Positions 1 through 7,612 of a DNA stretch of 64,000 nt are shown one piece after another. Numbering within the stretch: the stretch's first letter is position 1; every line of letters begins with the position of its first letter. A program made the position numbers and the translations under genes. The DNA comes from Pyrinomonadaceae bacterium MAG19_C2-C3 (GTDB lineage Bacteria; Acidobacteriota; Blastocatellia; Pyrinomonadales; Pyrinomonadaceae), in assembly GCA_024330265.1 (NCBI GenBank), contig JANDLT010000013.1, positions 33,937-97,936 on the forward strand. Reading direction: 5' to 3'. A model generated the notes under the pieces. The model was not told where the DNA came from. It saw nothing but the letters and a program-made list of their open reading frames with translations, and made no database searches.

Positions 1-3000
1 AAGCCTTGATCGTTAGTGGTGATGGTCAAGGTGGCTGCTCCGGTAAAGTTTGTGGTCGGCGTAAAGATCAAGCCTTCGAGAGCAGTGTTGATGTTCGTGG
101 TGGAGTCGGTCGCGGTGATGGTCGCCGTGCCGTTGCCGGAGAATGTCGCGCCGCCCGGCGGGTTGGTGATTGAAAGCGTGCCGTTCGTCGCGGTCAACGA
201 AACTTGCACCGGATTGTTTCCGGCATCAAGGTCGGAAACCGTGATGGGGTTGCCGGTCGCGGTCGAAAAGACAAGCGAGTTGTTCGGTCGCGTCATCTGC
301 GCGGCAGGAACGTTGTTGACAGGCGGTTGATTCGCCGGGACTCCCCCTGCTCCGGTCGCGCACGGCGGATTACTTCCGCTAATTTGCAGCGTGTAAGCAA
401 GGGTATTGGTGGATGCCGCGTTCGCTTGATTGACGACGACAACGAGGTTCGTATTGGCGGGTAGGTTGACCGAAAATTGACGAAAACCTCCGGTGAAGCC
501 CGCGTAGTCGCCGAGATAGTTCTGGCTGGGATTCGCCGGATTGAAGCTGCCCGCGTAAGCGACGTACTGAATATCTCCTCCTCCCAGTGCATTTCCGTTC
601 AATGGAGTGTTCAAGGTGACGGTGATACACGCGGGAGCGGTCGAAGCGTTCTGGAATGTATAAGCGTCGTAACGAAACGCGGTGGTGGCAGCAAAAACGC
701 CCGGATTCGGCTTGGCAGTACCACAGACAGAGATTGCGCCGGTGCGCGTGATGCGCCCCGTCTGCGTGCCGCTCGTCGCCGTGTAGCCCTGTCCGCCGGT
801 GGCGGGCGTGGCGTCAACCGTTCCCGCGATAGCCGGAGATGCGGGTGTGGTCGGGACGGTGAAAGTGAGTGTCTCCGGGTTCGGATTACCCGTGTAGTTG
901 ACGGTCAAGGTGAAGCTCAACGCATTAACGCAGGCGGCACTTGATGTGACGACGAATTCAAAAGTGTTGATTGACGTGCCGCCGGGGGCGATGTCGGAAA
1001 AGGAGCGCGTCGCGGGCGGTGTAATCTGGACGCCCGGTGTGTTGCTGGTGAGTGTCGCCGTGATGTTGCTTGCATTGGCGACTCCAATGTTACGCAGTTG
1101 GACGGCAAGCGTTCCGCGCTCACCCGGTTCGATGGATGCGTTGCCGTTGCCGCCGACTTCCGAAGCCGTGACCGTGCCGAGTTCGAGGTTGGCGAAACCC
1201 TGCACGCCGGTGGCTTGTACCGCACGGAATGCATCAACGATGCCAGTCCCGGAGTCACGGTCAACGCCCGGCATTTCGATGTCAATTGAGGCGTTCGTCA
1301 AGTTGGTGCGGACTTCGGATTGCGTCAAAGACGGTCTGGCGGACTTGACCAGTCCGGCGATGGCGGCGGCGTGCGGGGCAGCTGCCGATGTGCCGAAGAA
1401 GGTTGTCGGGAATGCGCCGCCGGAGCCTGTGACCGATACGCCGTCTGCCGCCGTGAGGTCGGGTTTCTGGCGGAGTTCGCCGCCGGTTGACGAGAAGTCG
1501 CCGGGTGTTTTCGGCGAGCCGTCGGAGTTAAAGAAAAGTCGGCGCGGTCCGTCCGAGCTAAAAGTCTCGACCATGTTCGACGGGTTAAAAGCGTTCGGGA
1601 AAGCGTCAAACGAATCCACTGCCGCCGTGCTGTAAGCCAAACGCGCCGTGCTGTGCCCCTTTGTTTGTCCCGGCGTATTGAAAGTCAATCGTCCGCGATT
1701 GGTATTAAGGTGCAGGTAGCGAGGAGCAGTCGCCGTCCCACCTACCGGGTCGAAGCGGGCGATGACGACGCGATTGCCGGTGACGTTTGCGGCGGAGGCA
1801 CTAAATTCAATCGGATCATCGTCTCCGTTTTGACGGCGAGTCGAAGCAGAGACAAGCCGGTTGGTACTGTTGAGAACATAAAGATCGTAGTCGTTAGCCG
1901 AGCCAGCGAGCGGGTCTGACCAGAACAGTGTCACCTGTGCGGCAGGGTTTGGGGACGCGGTGATCGTATTGAATTGCGCGACGACGTTGGGGTCGGGATT
2001 AAAGTCATTGACGGGACCTACCGTCTGCGTGGCGGGAGTGGGAGCTGGCGACGGGAGAGGCGAAGGGGTGGGCGTAGGTGTGATGAACGTGAGGTTGCCG
2101 GCTTCAGTAAAATCGCCTTCCCAGACGCCCGATGTGCCGTCGTTCTTATTACCGGCGTTGCCCGCCGATGAAAAGTAGAGCGCACCGTCGTTGGTGACAT
2201 CTATCACGGCTTGCGCGATGATTGCTCCGTTTGTCTGCGAAGTGATGTTCGGGTCTTGCCCGTCTTGGAAGGGTGTCTCAAAGCTGTAAGACACGTCATC
2301 AACGATGATGTCGCAACCGGCGAGACGCAAATCAATGATGTTCTGCGCGAACGACGCTTGCCCGTTAAAGGCGGTGGCGAAGAAAAGTTGCGCGCCGGGG
2401 GCGAGGTCGTGAATGATTTCAAGCATCGCCGTACCTTCACCGCTATTTGGCGAGGGACCCGCCTGTCCGGGCAGAATCGTTACTTGCGGCAAATCGCCGC
2501 TCGCCTGCGCGTTGGCGAGACCCATCACGCCGTCGGACAGGACGCCGATTCTGATGCCCGCTCCGGTGACGTTGAATGTGCCGCGCGCTTCGTCGGCGCG
2601 GTGGGTGCGGTCGCCTTCGGAGGTGACGCTGCCAACAGTGGGTTGGACGGTGTTCTCGCGCTTTTCAGTGATGGCGGGTAGGGCATTTAGTATTGTTTCG
2701 CGCACGCGGTCGGCGCGTGCGGCGCGGTCGGTTTTTTTTTGACGCGCGGCGGGAGCGACGGGTGAAACAGTGGCTTCATCGTTGACCGTCTCGCCGCTTG
2801 TCCCTTGCGGGGCGTCCGCGCGATTGGTCGTCGGAATCTGTTTCGGCATGATGAAGATGACTTCCGGGAACGCCGCGATTGCCTCTAACTTATCGAGCGG
2901 GACTTCGGCGCGGATGCTGCGAAAGCGCGGAAAGGCACTTTCAATCTCGACTCCAAGAGCGCGAAGATTTTCGAGCAGCGCATCGCTGACATGAGCCGTG

Positions 3001-3425
3001 ATGTCAACGACGGTTCTCCCCGCGTCATCAACTTTCACGTCGGTTAAGAGCGTCGGTACGCCGTCGGCAATCTGTTCGCCGCGTGCCATTTTAACGGCTT
3101 GCAATAATTGCGAATCGAGTTTGTCCTGTTCGGGCGTGCGCGACCTTTTTTCTTGTTGCATCGCCGCGATCTGGTCGAGAACATCGGCACTCAAAGTCTT
3201 CGGCGTATTATCTTGCGGTGCGTCGGCGTTCGGCGGTGTCTTATTTTGCCGAACACTGCCGGTTTGCGCGGACGATGAAGCCGCTACTTTTCCGGTTAGA
3301 TTCGGAAACAGCGTCGTCGCCGTCACAGCGGTGACAAGGCAAAACACCAATACTGTCACGAACAGACGGGGCAATCCCGTCAAGGCGCGAAGCGGGGCGG
3401 GCGAAGGGCATCTTCTATTTTTCAT
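1..3425 (-). CDS. Secreted S8 (subtilisin-like) serine peptidase, C-terminus cut by window edge
   Basis: The frame is open from an ATG at 3425 to the left edge (1141 codons seen), so the C-terminus is missing. A hydrophobic stretch at about residues 20-39 is a signal peptide or anchor. A region at about 130-190 resembles an I9-type propeptide. The triad can be placed as Asp298 (RIGVLSDG), His339 (EIIHDLAPG) and Ser680 (GTSAAAPHAAAIAG). The Asp and His contexts are those of atypical bacterial S8/S53-like peptidases rather than classical subtilisin. A CARDB-like beta domain follows at about 745-850, and the far C-terminal part resembles cadherin-like repeats (TLTITTNDQG). Expected role: an extracellular or surface peptidase. 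A good promoter lies about 270 bp upstream. Several long plus-strand frames over this gene are antisense shadows. Confidence 0.9.
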   Translation of the reverse strand, partial: MKNRRCPSPAPLRALTGLPRLFVTVLVFCLVTAVTATTLFPNLTGKVAASSSAQTGSVRQNKTPPNADAPQDNTPKTLSADVLDQIAAMQQEKRSRTPEQDKLDSQLLQAVKMARGEQIADGVPTLLTDVKVDDAGRTVVDITAHVSDALLENLRALGVEIESAFPRFRSIRAEVPLDKLEAIAAFPEVIFIMPKQIPTTNRADAPQGTSGETVNDEATVSPVAPAARQKKTDRAARADRVRETILNALPAITEKRENTVQPTVGSVTSEGDRTHRADEARGTFNVTGAGIRIGVLSDGVMGLANAQASGDLPQVTILPGQAGPSPNSGEGTAMLEIIHDLAPGAQLFFATAFNGQASFAQNIIDLRLAGCDIIVDDVSYSFETPFQDGQDPNITSQTNGAIIAQAVIDVTNDGALYFSSAGNAGNKNDGTSGVWEGDFTEAGNLTFITPTPTPSPLPSPAPTPATQTVGPVNDFNPDPNVVAQFNTITASPNPAAQVTLFWSDPLAGSANDYDLYVLNSTNRLVSASTRRQNGDDDPIEFSASAANVTGNRVVIARFDPVGGTATAPRYLHLNTNRGRLTFNTPGQTKGHSTARLAYSTAAVDSFDAFPNAFNPSNMVETFSSDGPRRLFFNSDGSPKTPGDFSSTGGELRQKPDLTAADGVSVTGSGGAFPTTFFGTSAAAPHAAAIAGLVKSARPSLTQSEVRTNLTNASIDIEMPGVDRDSGTGIVDAFRAVQATGVQGFANLELGTVTASEVGGNGNASIEPGERGTLAVQLRNIGVANASNITATLTSNTPGVQITPPATRSFSDIAPGGTSINTFEFVVTSSAACVNALSFTLTVNYTGNPNPETLTFTVPTTPASPAIAGTVDATPATGGQGYTATSGTQTGRITRTGAISVCGTAKPNPGVFAATTAFRYDAYTFQNASTAPACITVTLNTPLNGNALGGGDIQYVAYAGSFNPANPSQNYLGDYAGFTGGFRQFSVNLPANTNLVVVVNQANAASTNTLAYTLQISGSNPPCATGAGGVPANQPPVNNVPAAQMTRPNNSLVFSTATGNPITVSDLDAGNNPVQVSLTATNGTLSITNPPGGATFSGNGTATITATDSTTNINTALEGLIFTPTTNFTGAATLTITTNDQG

Positions 3426-3902
3426 GTCAGAGAATCTCCTGTAATCAAAAACGGGTAGGTCAGACTCGTCGAACCGAACGTCACAAGCGTTCTTACGCAA
3501 TTCTTCAAAGCAAGTGTCGAACGTGTCAGTCAGCAATCCGAAATAGAGACGACCGGATGCTTTTCAAGCTTTCGGGTCGTCGGTTGAACGCGCGTCCGAC
3601 CCGTGCGTCGGGTGCGATGCGGAGAGGCGCGAGATTTAGCTGCAAATTTACACAGAGGTAACGGAACAGAAATACGGGCGTGAATGGTCGTCATCATAGT
3701 GAGTTGACAAATGTAGTGTCAACTTGAAAGCCTCGTAATCGAAACTAAATTCGCGCTAAAACTAATACTGGTTCGGTGAGAGTGAAATATAAGGTTGGTG
3801 ACTGATGCAAGATTATCGGGCGGCTATCGCCGTTAAATCTATTTGCGTGGCACAATGGCTTTTGGCTGCTTAAATTTTATAACGGCTACGAAAAGTAACG
3901 GC
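3426..3902. other. Intergenic leader region
   Basis: No convincing gene. It holds the peptidase promoter and a long leader for that gene. An imperfect hairpin lies at about 3549-3580 (arms CGACC and GGTCG with an inner AAGC/GCTT pairing). I see no recognisable riboswitch class. Confidence 0.4.
3693..3722 (-). promoter_or_regulatory. Sigma-70-like promoter of the S8 peptidase, with overlapping dyad
   Basis: On the minus strand TTGACA (3722-3717) and TATGAT (3698-3693) are separated by 18 bp. The -35 box is one arm of an inverted repeat, AGTTGACA-N7-TGTCAACT (3703-3725), which could be an operator. The implied start near 3686 gives a leader of about 260 nt before the ATG at 3425. Confidence 0.5.
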
Positions 3903-4010
3903 ATGAAGAACAACAAACCCAAAACCGACAAAACATCGCTCGCCATTGTAGGCTTCGCCTGTGGCGTACTCACCGTCATACTGCTTGTGCTTGCAATGAA
4001 GGGATGTTGA
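3903..4010 (+). CDS. Possible 35-residue membrane peptide
   Basis: ATG at 3903 opens a 36-codon frame. The product has a charged N-terminus (KNNKPKTDKTS) and one hydrophobic span of about 20 residues ending in a Cys. This is the look of a real small membrane peptide, but there is no clear ribosome binding site and no family that I recognise. Chance occurrence cannot be excluded. Confidence 0.3.
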   Translation: MKNNKPKTDKTSLAIVGFACGVLTVILLVLAMKGC

Positions 4011-4044
4011 ACCTGTGGGCAAAGAGAGTAAGTTAAGAGAGTAA

Positions 4045-4320
4045 CTCACCTTACGCGGTTAAGATTTCACAGCCCGATTCATCGGGCTTTCCGCCACAGG
4101 CGGCACATAGCCACGCGATTTATCGCGTGGTCGCCTTCAAGCACAATCCGCAAGGGCGTTTTAACGTCCTTCTCCGCTTGGCTTAAGCCACCCGATGAGA
4201 AGCCCGGTGAAACGGGCTGAGGAATTATTACCCGGCTGACCACGCGATAAATCGCGTGGCTATCCGCCCTACGGGAAAGCCTCGTGAACGAGGCTGAAAA
4301 CCAAAACCGCGTAAGGTGAG
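4045..4320. mobile_element. MITE-like hairpin-rich element, copy 1 (276 bp)
   Basis: Terminal inverted repeats CTCACCTTACGCGGTT (4045-4060) and its exact complement (4305-4320) bound the element. The 7 bases AGAGTAA occur immediately on both sides (4038-4044 and 4321-4327), as expected of a target-site duplication. Inside are several short perfect palindromes, such as CCACGCGATT/TATCGCGTGG at 4111-4130. There is no coding capacity, so mobilisation would need a transposase in trans. It ends 13 bp before the EamA start and may carry its leader. A second copy is at 7118-7404. Confidence 0.8.
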
Positions 4321-4333
4321 AGAGTAAATCTCC

Positions 4334-5245
4334 ATGCGTCGTTCGCCATTACTTTTCGCCTTGCTTGCCGCCGTGCTGTTTTCGACGGGCGGCGTCGGTA
4401 TCAAACAAGCGACGTTGACGGGTCTGGAGTTGAGCAGTGCGCGCTCACTCGTCGCGTTCGTCGTGCTGTTGACGTGGACGCAACTGATACGGCGCGGCGA
4501 AGCGGAAGCGCACGGGCGGGGTTTGGGTTTTAACCGGACGACGCTGCTGGCGGCGGTGGCTTACGCCGCGACGCTCCTGTTTTTCGTTCAAGCGACGAAA
4601 TGGACGACCGCCGCGAACGCGATTTTCTTGCAATATACCGCACCGCTTTACATGCTCGTCTTCGAGCCGTGGATGTACAAAGAGAAGTATCGCGGGCGTG
4701 ACTTCGTCGTCGTCGTCGCGTGTCTCGCGGGGATGTCGTTGTTCTTCGTCGGTGAACTTCGCGCCGATGATGTGCGCGGCAACATCGCCGCGCTTGCTTC
4801 CGGTGTGAGTTTCGCTCTGTTCAGTTTGCTGTTGCGGCGCAATCTAACTGAACAGAACGGGACGGACGGTGATTTATCGGCGGTGATTTACGGGAATTTA
4901 CTGCTCGGTGTGATGTGCGCGCCGTGGCTTGTCGCGCGCATTATGAGCGATGGCTTGGTCGTGTCGGACGTGTTCATCGTGCTGTATCTCGGAACGATTC
5001 AAATCGGGCTGGCATACACGTTCTACGCGGCGGCACTCGCACGCGGGGCGCGTTCGCTTGATGTCGGCATCGTCGGCTATACGGAAGCGGTGCTAAATCC
5101 CTTGCTCGTACTAATCGTCGTCGGTGAGCGTCCCACGCTTTTCGCAATCTTAGGCGGCGCATGTATTGTCACTGCCGTCATCGCGCACGCGCTTTACAAT
5201 TCACATCGCAACTCACGCCGCACCGCCGAATTGTCGCCCGATTAA
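4334..5245 (+). CDS. EamA/DMT-family transporter
   Basis: A 303-residue protein with about ten hydrophobic segments arranged as two EamA repeats (roughly residues 5-140 and 150-290). It starts with the family-typical LLFALLAAVLFSTGGVGIK and has the AIFLQYTAPLY and EAVLNPLLVLIVVGERPT segments expected at the repeat ends. The family contains inner-membrane metabolite exporters or permeases (amino acids, nucleosides, cofactors); the substrate here cannot be told. Length is normal for the family. The start at 4334 lies just after a MITE-like element. Confidence 0.9.
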   Translation: MRRSPLLFALLAAVLFSTGGVGIKQATLTGLELSSARSLVAFVVLLTWTQLIRRGEAEAHGRGLGFNRTTLLAAVAYAATLLFFVQATKWTTAANAIFLQYTAPLYMLVFEPWMYKEKYRGRDFVVVVACLAGMSLFFVGELRADDVRGNIAALASGVSFALFSLLLRRNLTEQNGTDGDLSAVIYGNLLLGVMCAPWLVARIMSDGLVVSDVFIVLYLGTIQIGLAYTFYAAALARGARSLDVGIVGYTEAVLNPLLVLIVVGERPTLFAILGGACIVTAVIAHALYNSHRNSRRTAELSPD

Positions 5246-5275
5246 ATCTGACGTGGGCGGATACAGAAAGGCTTG

Positions 5276-5284
5276 TGTTAAAAT
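5276..5284 (+). promoter_or_regulatory. Extended -10 promoter for the YggX-like gene
   Basis: TGT followed directly by TAAAAT (5276-5284) fits an extended -10 element. No good -35 is seen. The implied start near 5291 leaves a leader of about 60 nt. Confidence 0.35.
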
Positions 5285-5349
5285 TCGCGCTCAATTTTGA
5301 ATCTACACCAATGCGGGCAAACAATTCATAAGGAGTCTTGAAGTTTCAA

Positions 5350-5628
5350 ATGGCAGAAACCATTACATGTAAGCGATGCTCTCAAAAGCGTCCCGCGCTC
5401 GGCTACGCTCCGCTTCCGACAGAGTTGGGACAGAAAATCGGTGCGGAGATGTGCCAAGTTTGTTGGAGCGAATGGCTCGGCAAACAAACGATGCTGATAA
5501 ACCATTACGGTCTTGATGTTTCAAATCCCGAAACGCACGAATTTTTATTCGACAACATGCGCGCCTTTTTCTATGGCGGCGATGTCTCCGAAATTGACAC
5601 CACCAAACAGGGCAGCGTCAACTGGTGA
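5350..5628 (+). CDS. YggX-like Fe(II)-trafficking / oxidative damage protection protein
   Basis: A 92-residue cytosolic protein. The core P-TELGQKIGAEM...WSEWLGKQTMLINHYGLDV matches the YggX family (Iron_traffic), which helps protect Fe-S clusters from oxidation. Unlike the enteric protein it has two CxxC pairs (Cys7/Cys10 and Cys35/Cys38), which suggests a bound metal. I chose ATG 5350, 14 nt after AGGAG. A TTG at 5338 would sit only 2 nt from that site and would add KFQ upstream. It follows the EamA gene by 104 bp and has its own likely promoter. Confidence 0.8.
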   Translation: MAETITCKRCSQKRPALGYAPLPTELGQKIGAEMCQVCWSEWLGKQTMLINHYGLDVSNPETHEFLFDNMRAFFYGGDVSEIDTTKQGSVNW

Positions 5629-5943
5629 AGTCGTCGGAAGAAGTTTATAAGCGAATCCGTTTCGCCCTATAAAATAAAACAATAAAAACCAATTCGTATT
5701 CCCCGCTTGCCGCTAACACAAATCCCGGACTTAGGCTAGAATGTCGCGCTTCGATTAAAAGGTTCGGCACTCTGTTTGCTTAGTCGCCTGTCAAGACATC
5801 GGCAATGTGTTTTCAGATGATACAGCCGGATTGCGGGGCATTGAACCTGTCGCTTGCTTTCACCGCGCCGGATAAGCGTGGTGCGGATTGAAAACTTGAA
5901 TTTAGATTTACACCATACACAGGAAAGGTAACCACCAAAGATT
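5629..5943. other. Intergenic region of about 315 bp
   Basis: I see no supportable gene or RNA fold here. A TAGAAT box at 5737-5742 could be a -10 element for the following lipoprotein gene, but no matching -35 is at the right spacing. An AGGAAAGG ribosome binding site lies just before the next start. Confidence 0.4.
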
Positions 5944-6339
5944 ATGAAAACCACTACTAAAATTTCCGCCGCCGCGTTCGCCGCCGCGCTTTCGCTTGCG
6001 ACCATCGGTTGCGAGACGACCAACACTAACAACGCCAACGTCAACGCCAACGCAGTTGGAAACGCTGCCGGAAACGTCGGCAACGCGACGGGCAACGCGG
6101 TCAACGCCACCGGAAACGCCATCGGCAATACCGGAAACGCCATCAGTAATATGGGCGCGCCGGGCGTCAACACCAATGTTCCGATGAACGCTAATATGAA
6201 CGGCAACACCTCGCCGTCCAATGTTGCCGTCGTGACCAACAACAACGGCAACGCCAACACCGCCGGAGTCCGTGCGACCAACGGGAACATGATGAACGGC
6301 AACGGAAACATGATGAATACCAACAACCGTAACCGCTAA
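5944..6339 (+). CDS. Asn/Gly-rich low-complexity lipoprotein
   Basis: A 131-residue protein. It has a lysine-containing N-terminus, a hydrophobic Ala-rich signal segment and a Cys at residue 23 after LATIG, so it is probably a lipoprotein. The mature part is almost entirely Asn, Gly, Ala, Thr and Val in short repeating units (NATGNA, NTGNA) and ends in NRNR. No enzymatic domain is seen; it looks disordered and surface or periplasmic. It is followed by a strong terminator, so it is probably monocistronic. The next gene encodes another Thr/Asn-rich lipoprotein. Confidence 0.75.
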   Translation: MKTTTKISAAAFAAALSLATIGCETTNTNNANVNANAVGNAAGNVGNATGNAVNATGNAIGNTGNAISNMGAPGVNTNVPMNANMNGNTSPSNVAVVTNNNGNANTAGVRATNGNMMNGNGNMMNTNNRNR

Positions 6340-6350
6340 GTTGAGCCGGA

Positions 6351-6394
6351 AAGGGCGGTGTTTCAAGTTACACAAAATTTGAAACACCGCCCTT
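6351..6394 (+). terminator. Rho-independent terminator
   Basis: A perfect 16-bp stem (6351-6366 with 6379-6394) around a 12-nt loop is followed by a short T run. It lies 12 bp after the stop of the Asn-rich lipoprotein. Confidence 0.85.
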
Positions 6395-6437
6395 TTCACT
6401 TTTAGCTCTGACTATAAATTGATTTTTAGGAGAACCG

Positions 6438-6953
6438 ATGAAAAACATCACGACCATCACACTTGGCGTCGCGCTTGCGACTTTACTCACCGCCTGTTCG
6501 CGTACCGAAACCACCACGACGACCAACACCAACCGAGCCGTGAACGCTAATGGCAACGCCGTGACGACTACGACGACCACGACTAGGAACTCCAACGGCG
6601 TGACGCGCGAGGAGTTCGACCGTGACCGCGCACGTTACGAAACCGAAGCGAGAACCGCTGGACGCACCATCGGTTCGGGTGCGAACGATTTGTGGATTTT
6701 CACCAAAACCCGCGCCGCATTGCTGGCAACCGACGACCTGCGCCAATCAACCGTCAATGTTGATGTTGACAATAACGTCGTTACCCTGACGGGGACGATT
6801 GAAAGTGCCGCGCAAAGCAACCGGGCGACGCTTGTCGCGCAAGGAATCGAAGGCGTCACGCGCGTCAACAATCAACTCAAAGTCCAACCCGGGGACAGCA
6901 TTACCAACACCAACATGACGACCAACGGCAACATGAACAACCGCAATCGTTAA
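6438..6953 (+). CDS. BON-domain lipoprotein
   Basis: A 171-residue protein. The signal peptide ends in the lipobox LLTAC (Cys20). A Thr/Asn-rich linker follows, then a BON domain at about residues 80-155 (WIFTKTRAALLATDDLRQ, NVDVDNNVVTLTGTI, GIEGVTRVNNQLKV). BON domains (OsmY/Kon type) bind phospholipid surfaces and occur in envelope-stress proteins. AGGAG lies 8 nt upstream of the ATG. It has its own transcription start after the preceding terminator. Confidence 0.85.
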   Translation: MKNITTITLGVALATLLTACSRTETTTTTNTNRAVNANGNAVTTTTTTTRNSNGVTREEFDRDRARYETEARTAGRTIGSGANDLWIFTKTRAALLATDDLRQSTVNVDVDNNVVTLTGTIESAAQSNRATLVAQGIEGVTRVNNQLKVQPGDSITNTNMTTNGNMNNRNR

Positions 6954-6984
6954 GGTGTCATAACTAAACAGGCTTTATCGCAAG

Positions 6985-7110
6985 CTATCTCAAAAATTAG
7001 CCTTTGATTGAAAACTCTGCGTGTCTCTGCGTCAAAGAATTTTCTTAACGCAGAGACACGCAGAGTGCCGACGCAGAGTTCCGCAGAGAGGGAAACCATT
7101 TTTGAGATAG
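6985..7110. repeat. CTCTGCG repeat element with terminal inverted repeats, copy 1
   Basis: CTATCTCAAAAAT (6985-6997) and its exact complement (7098-7110) bound a block of CTCTGCG/CGCAGAG words. A long internal hairpin (about 7015-7062) pairs CTCTGCGTGTCTCTGCGT with its complement. A related sequence lies at 17898-18035. The MITE at 7118 has inserted 7 bp beyond its right end. Confidence 0.65.
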
Positions 7111-7117
7111 GTTCTAA

Positions 7118-7404
7118 CTCACCTTACGCGGTTTTGACTTTAGCCGCGTTCACGCGGCTTCCCGCGAAGCGGCGACTAGCCACGCGATTTATCGCGTGGA
7201 CACAGGGCGTAAGAATTGAAAGGGCGTTTTAACGTCCTTTTGAAAGTTGGCTTTAGCCGGATGCTAAAGCGGGCGCGGGAAGGACGTTAAAACGCCCTCC
7301 AATGTTCAACTTGCTTCACCCAGCCGTCAAACGGAACCTGTCTAAGTGCCGCTTCGCGGAAAGCCCGATGAATCGGGCTAAAAATCAAAACTGCGTAAGG
7401 TGAG
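7118..7404. mobile_element. MITE-like hairpin-rich element, copy 2 (287 bp)
   Basis: The left end CTCACCTTACGCGGTT (7118-7133) pairs with the right end AACTGCGTAAGGTGAG (7389-7404) with one mismatch. GTTCTAA is directly repeated on both sides (7111-7117 and 7405-7411). It shares with copy 1 the palindrome around CCACGCGATTTATCGCGTGG (7180-7199) and the block AGGGCGTTTTAACGTCCTT. It is non-coding. Confidence 0.8.
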
Positions 7405-7428
7405 GTTCTAAGTTAAATGATACTGGAA

Positions 7429-7466
7429 GCGCGTGACTCTTAGATTTGAGAGTCACGCGCTTTTTT
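7429..7466 (+). terminator. Rho-independent terminator
   Basis: GCGCGTGACTCT (7429-7440) pairs with AGAGTCACGCGC (7449-7460) and is followed by six T. It would end transcripts coming through the MITE from the BON-lipoprotein side. The stem would also work in the opposite direction. Confidence 0.8.
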
Positions 7467-7612
7467 CTATTTTTCTTGTTTGTTCTCTGACCAACCGCTG
7501 TGCTAAAAAGTCTGCATATCAAAACCACAAGGAAACTTTGCCCGCGCGCGGTGCGTAACAGCATCACCGTTTCTTGATTTATCTTCCAGCGACAATCGAA
7601 TCAACATAACCA

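Noticed and set aside
477..1635. Long plus-strand frames over the left end (477-944 and 898-1635)
   Set aside because: They are antisense to the S8 peptidase frame, which carries the GTSAAAPH motif in the expected order. High GC makes antisense frames long.
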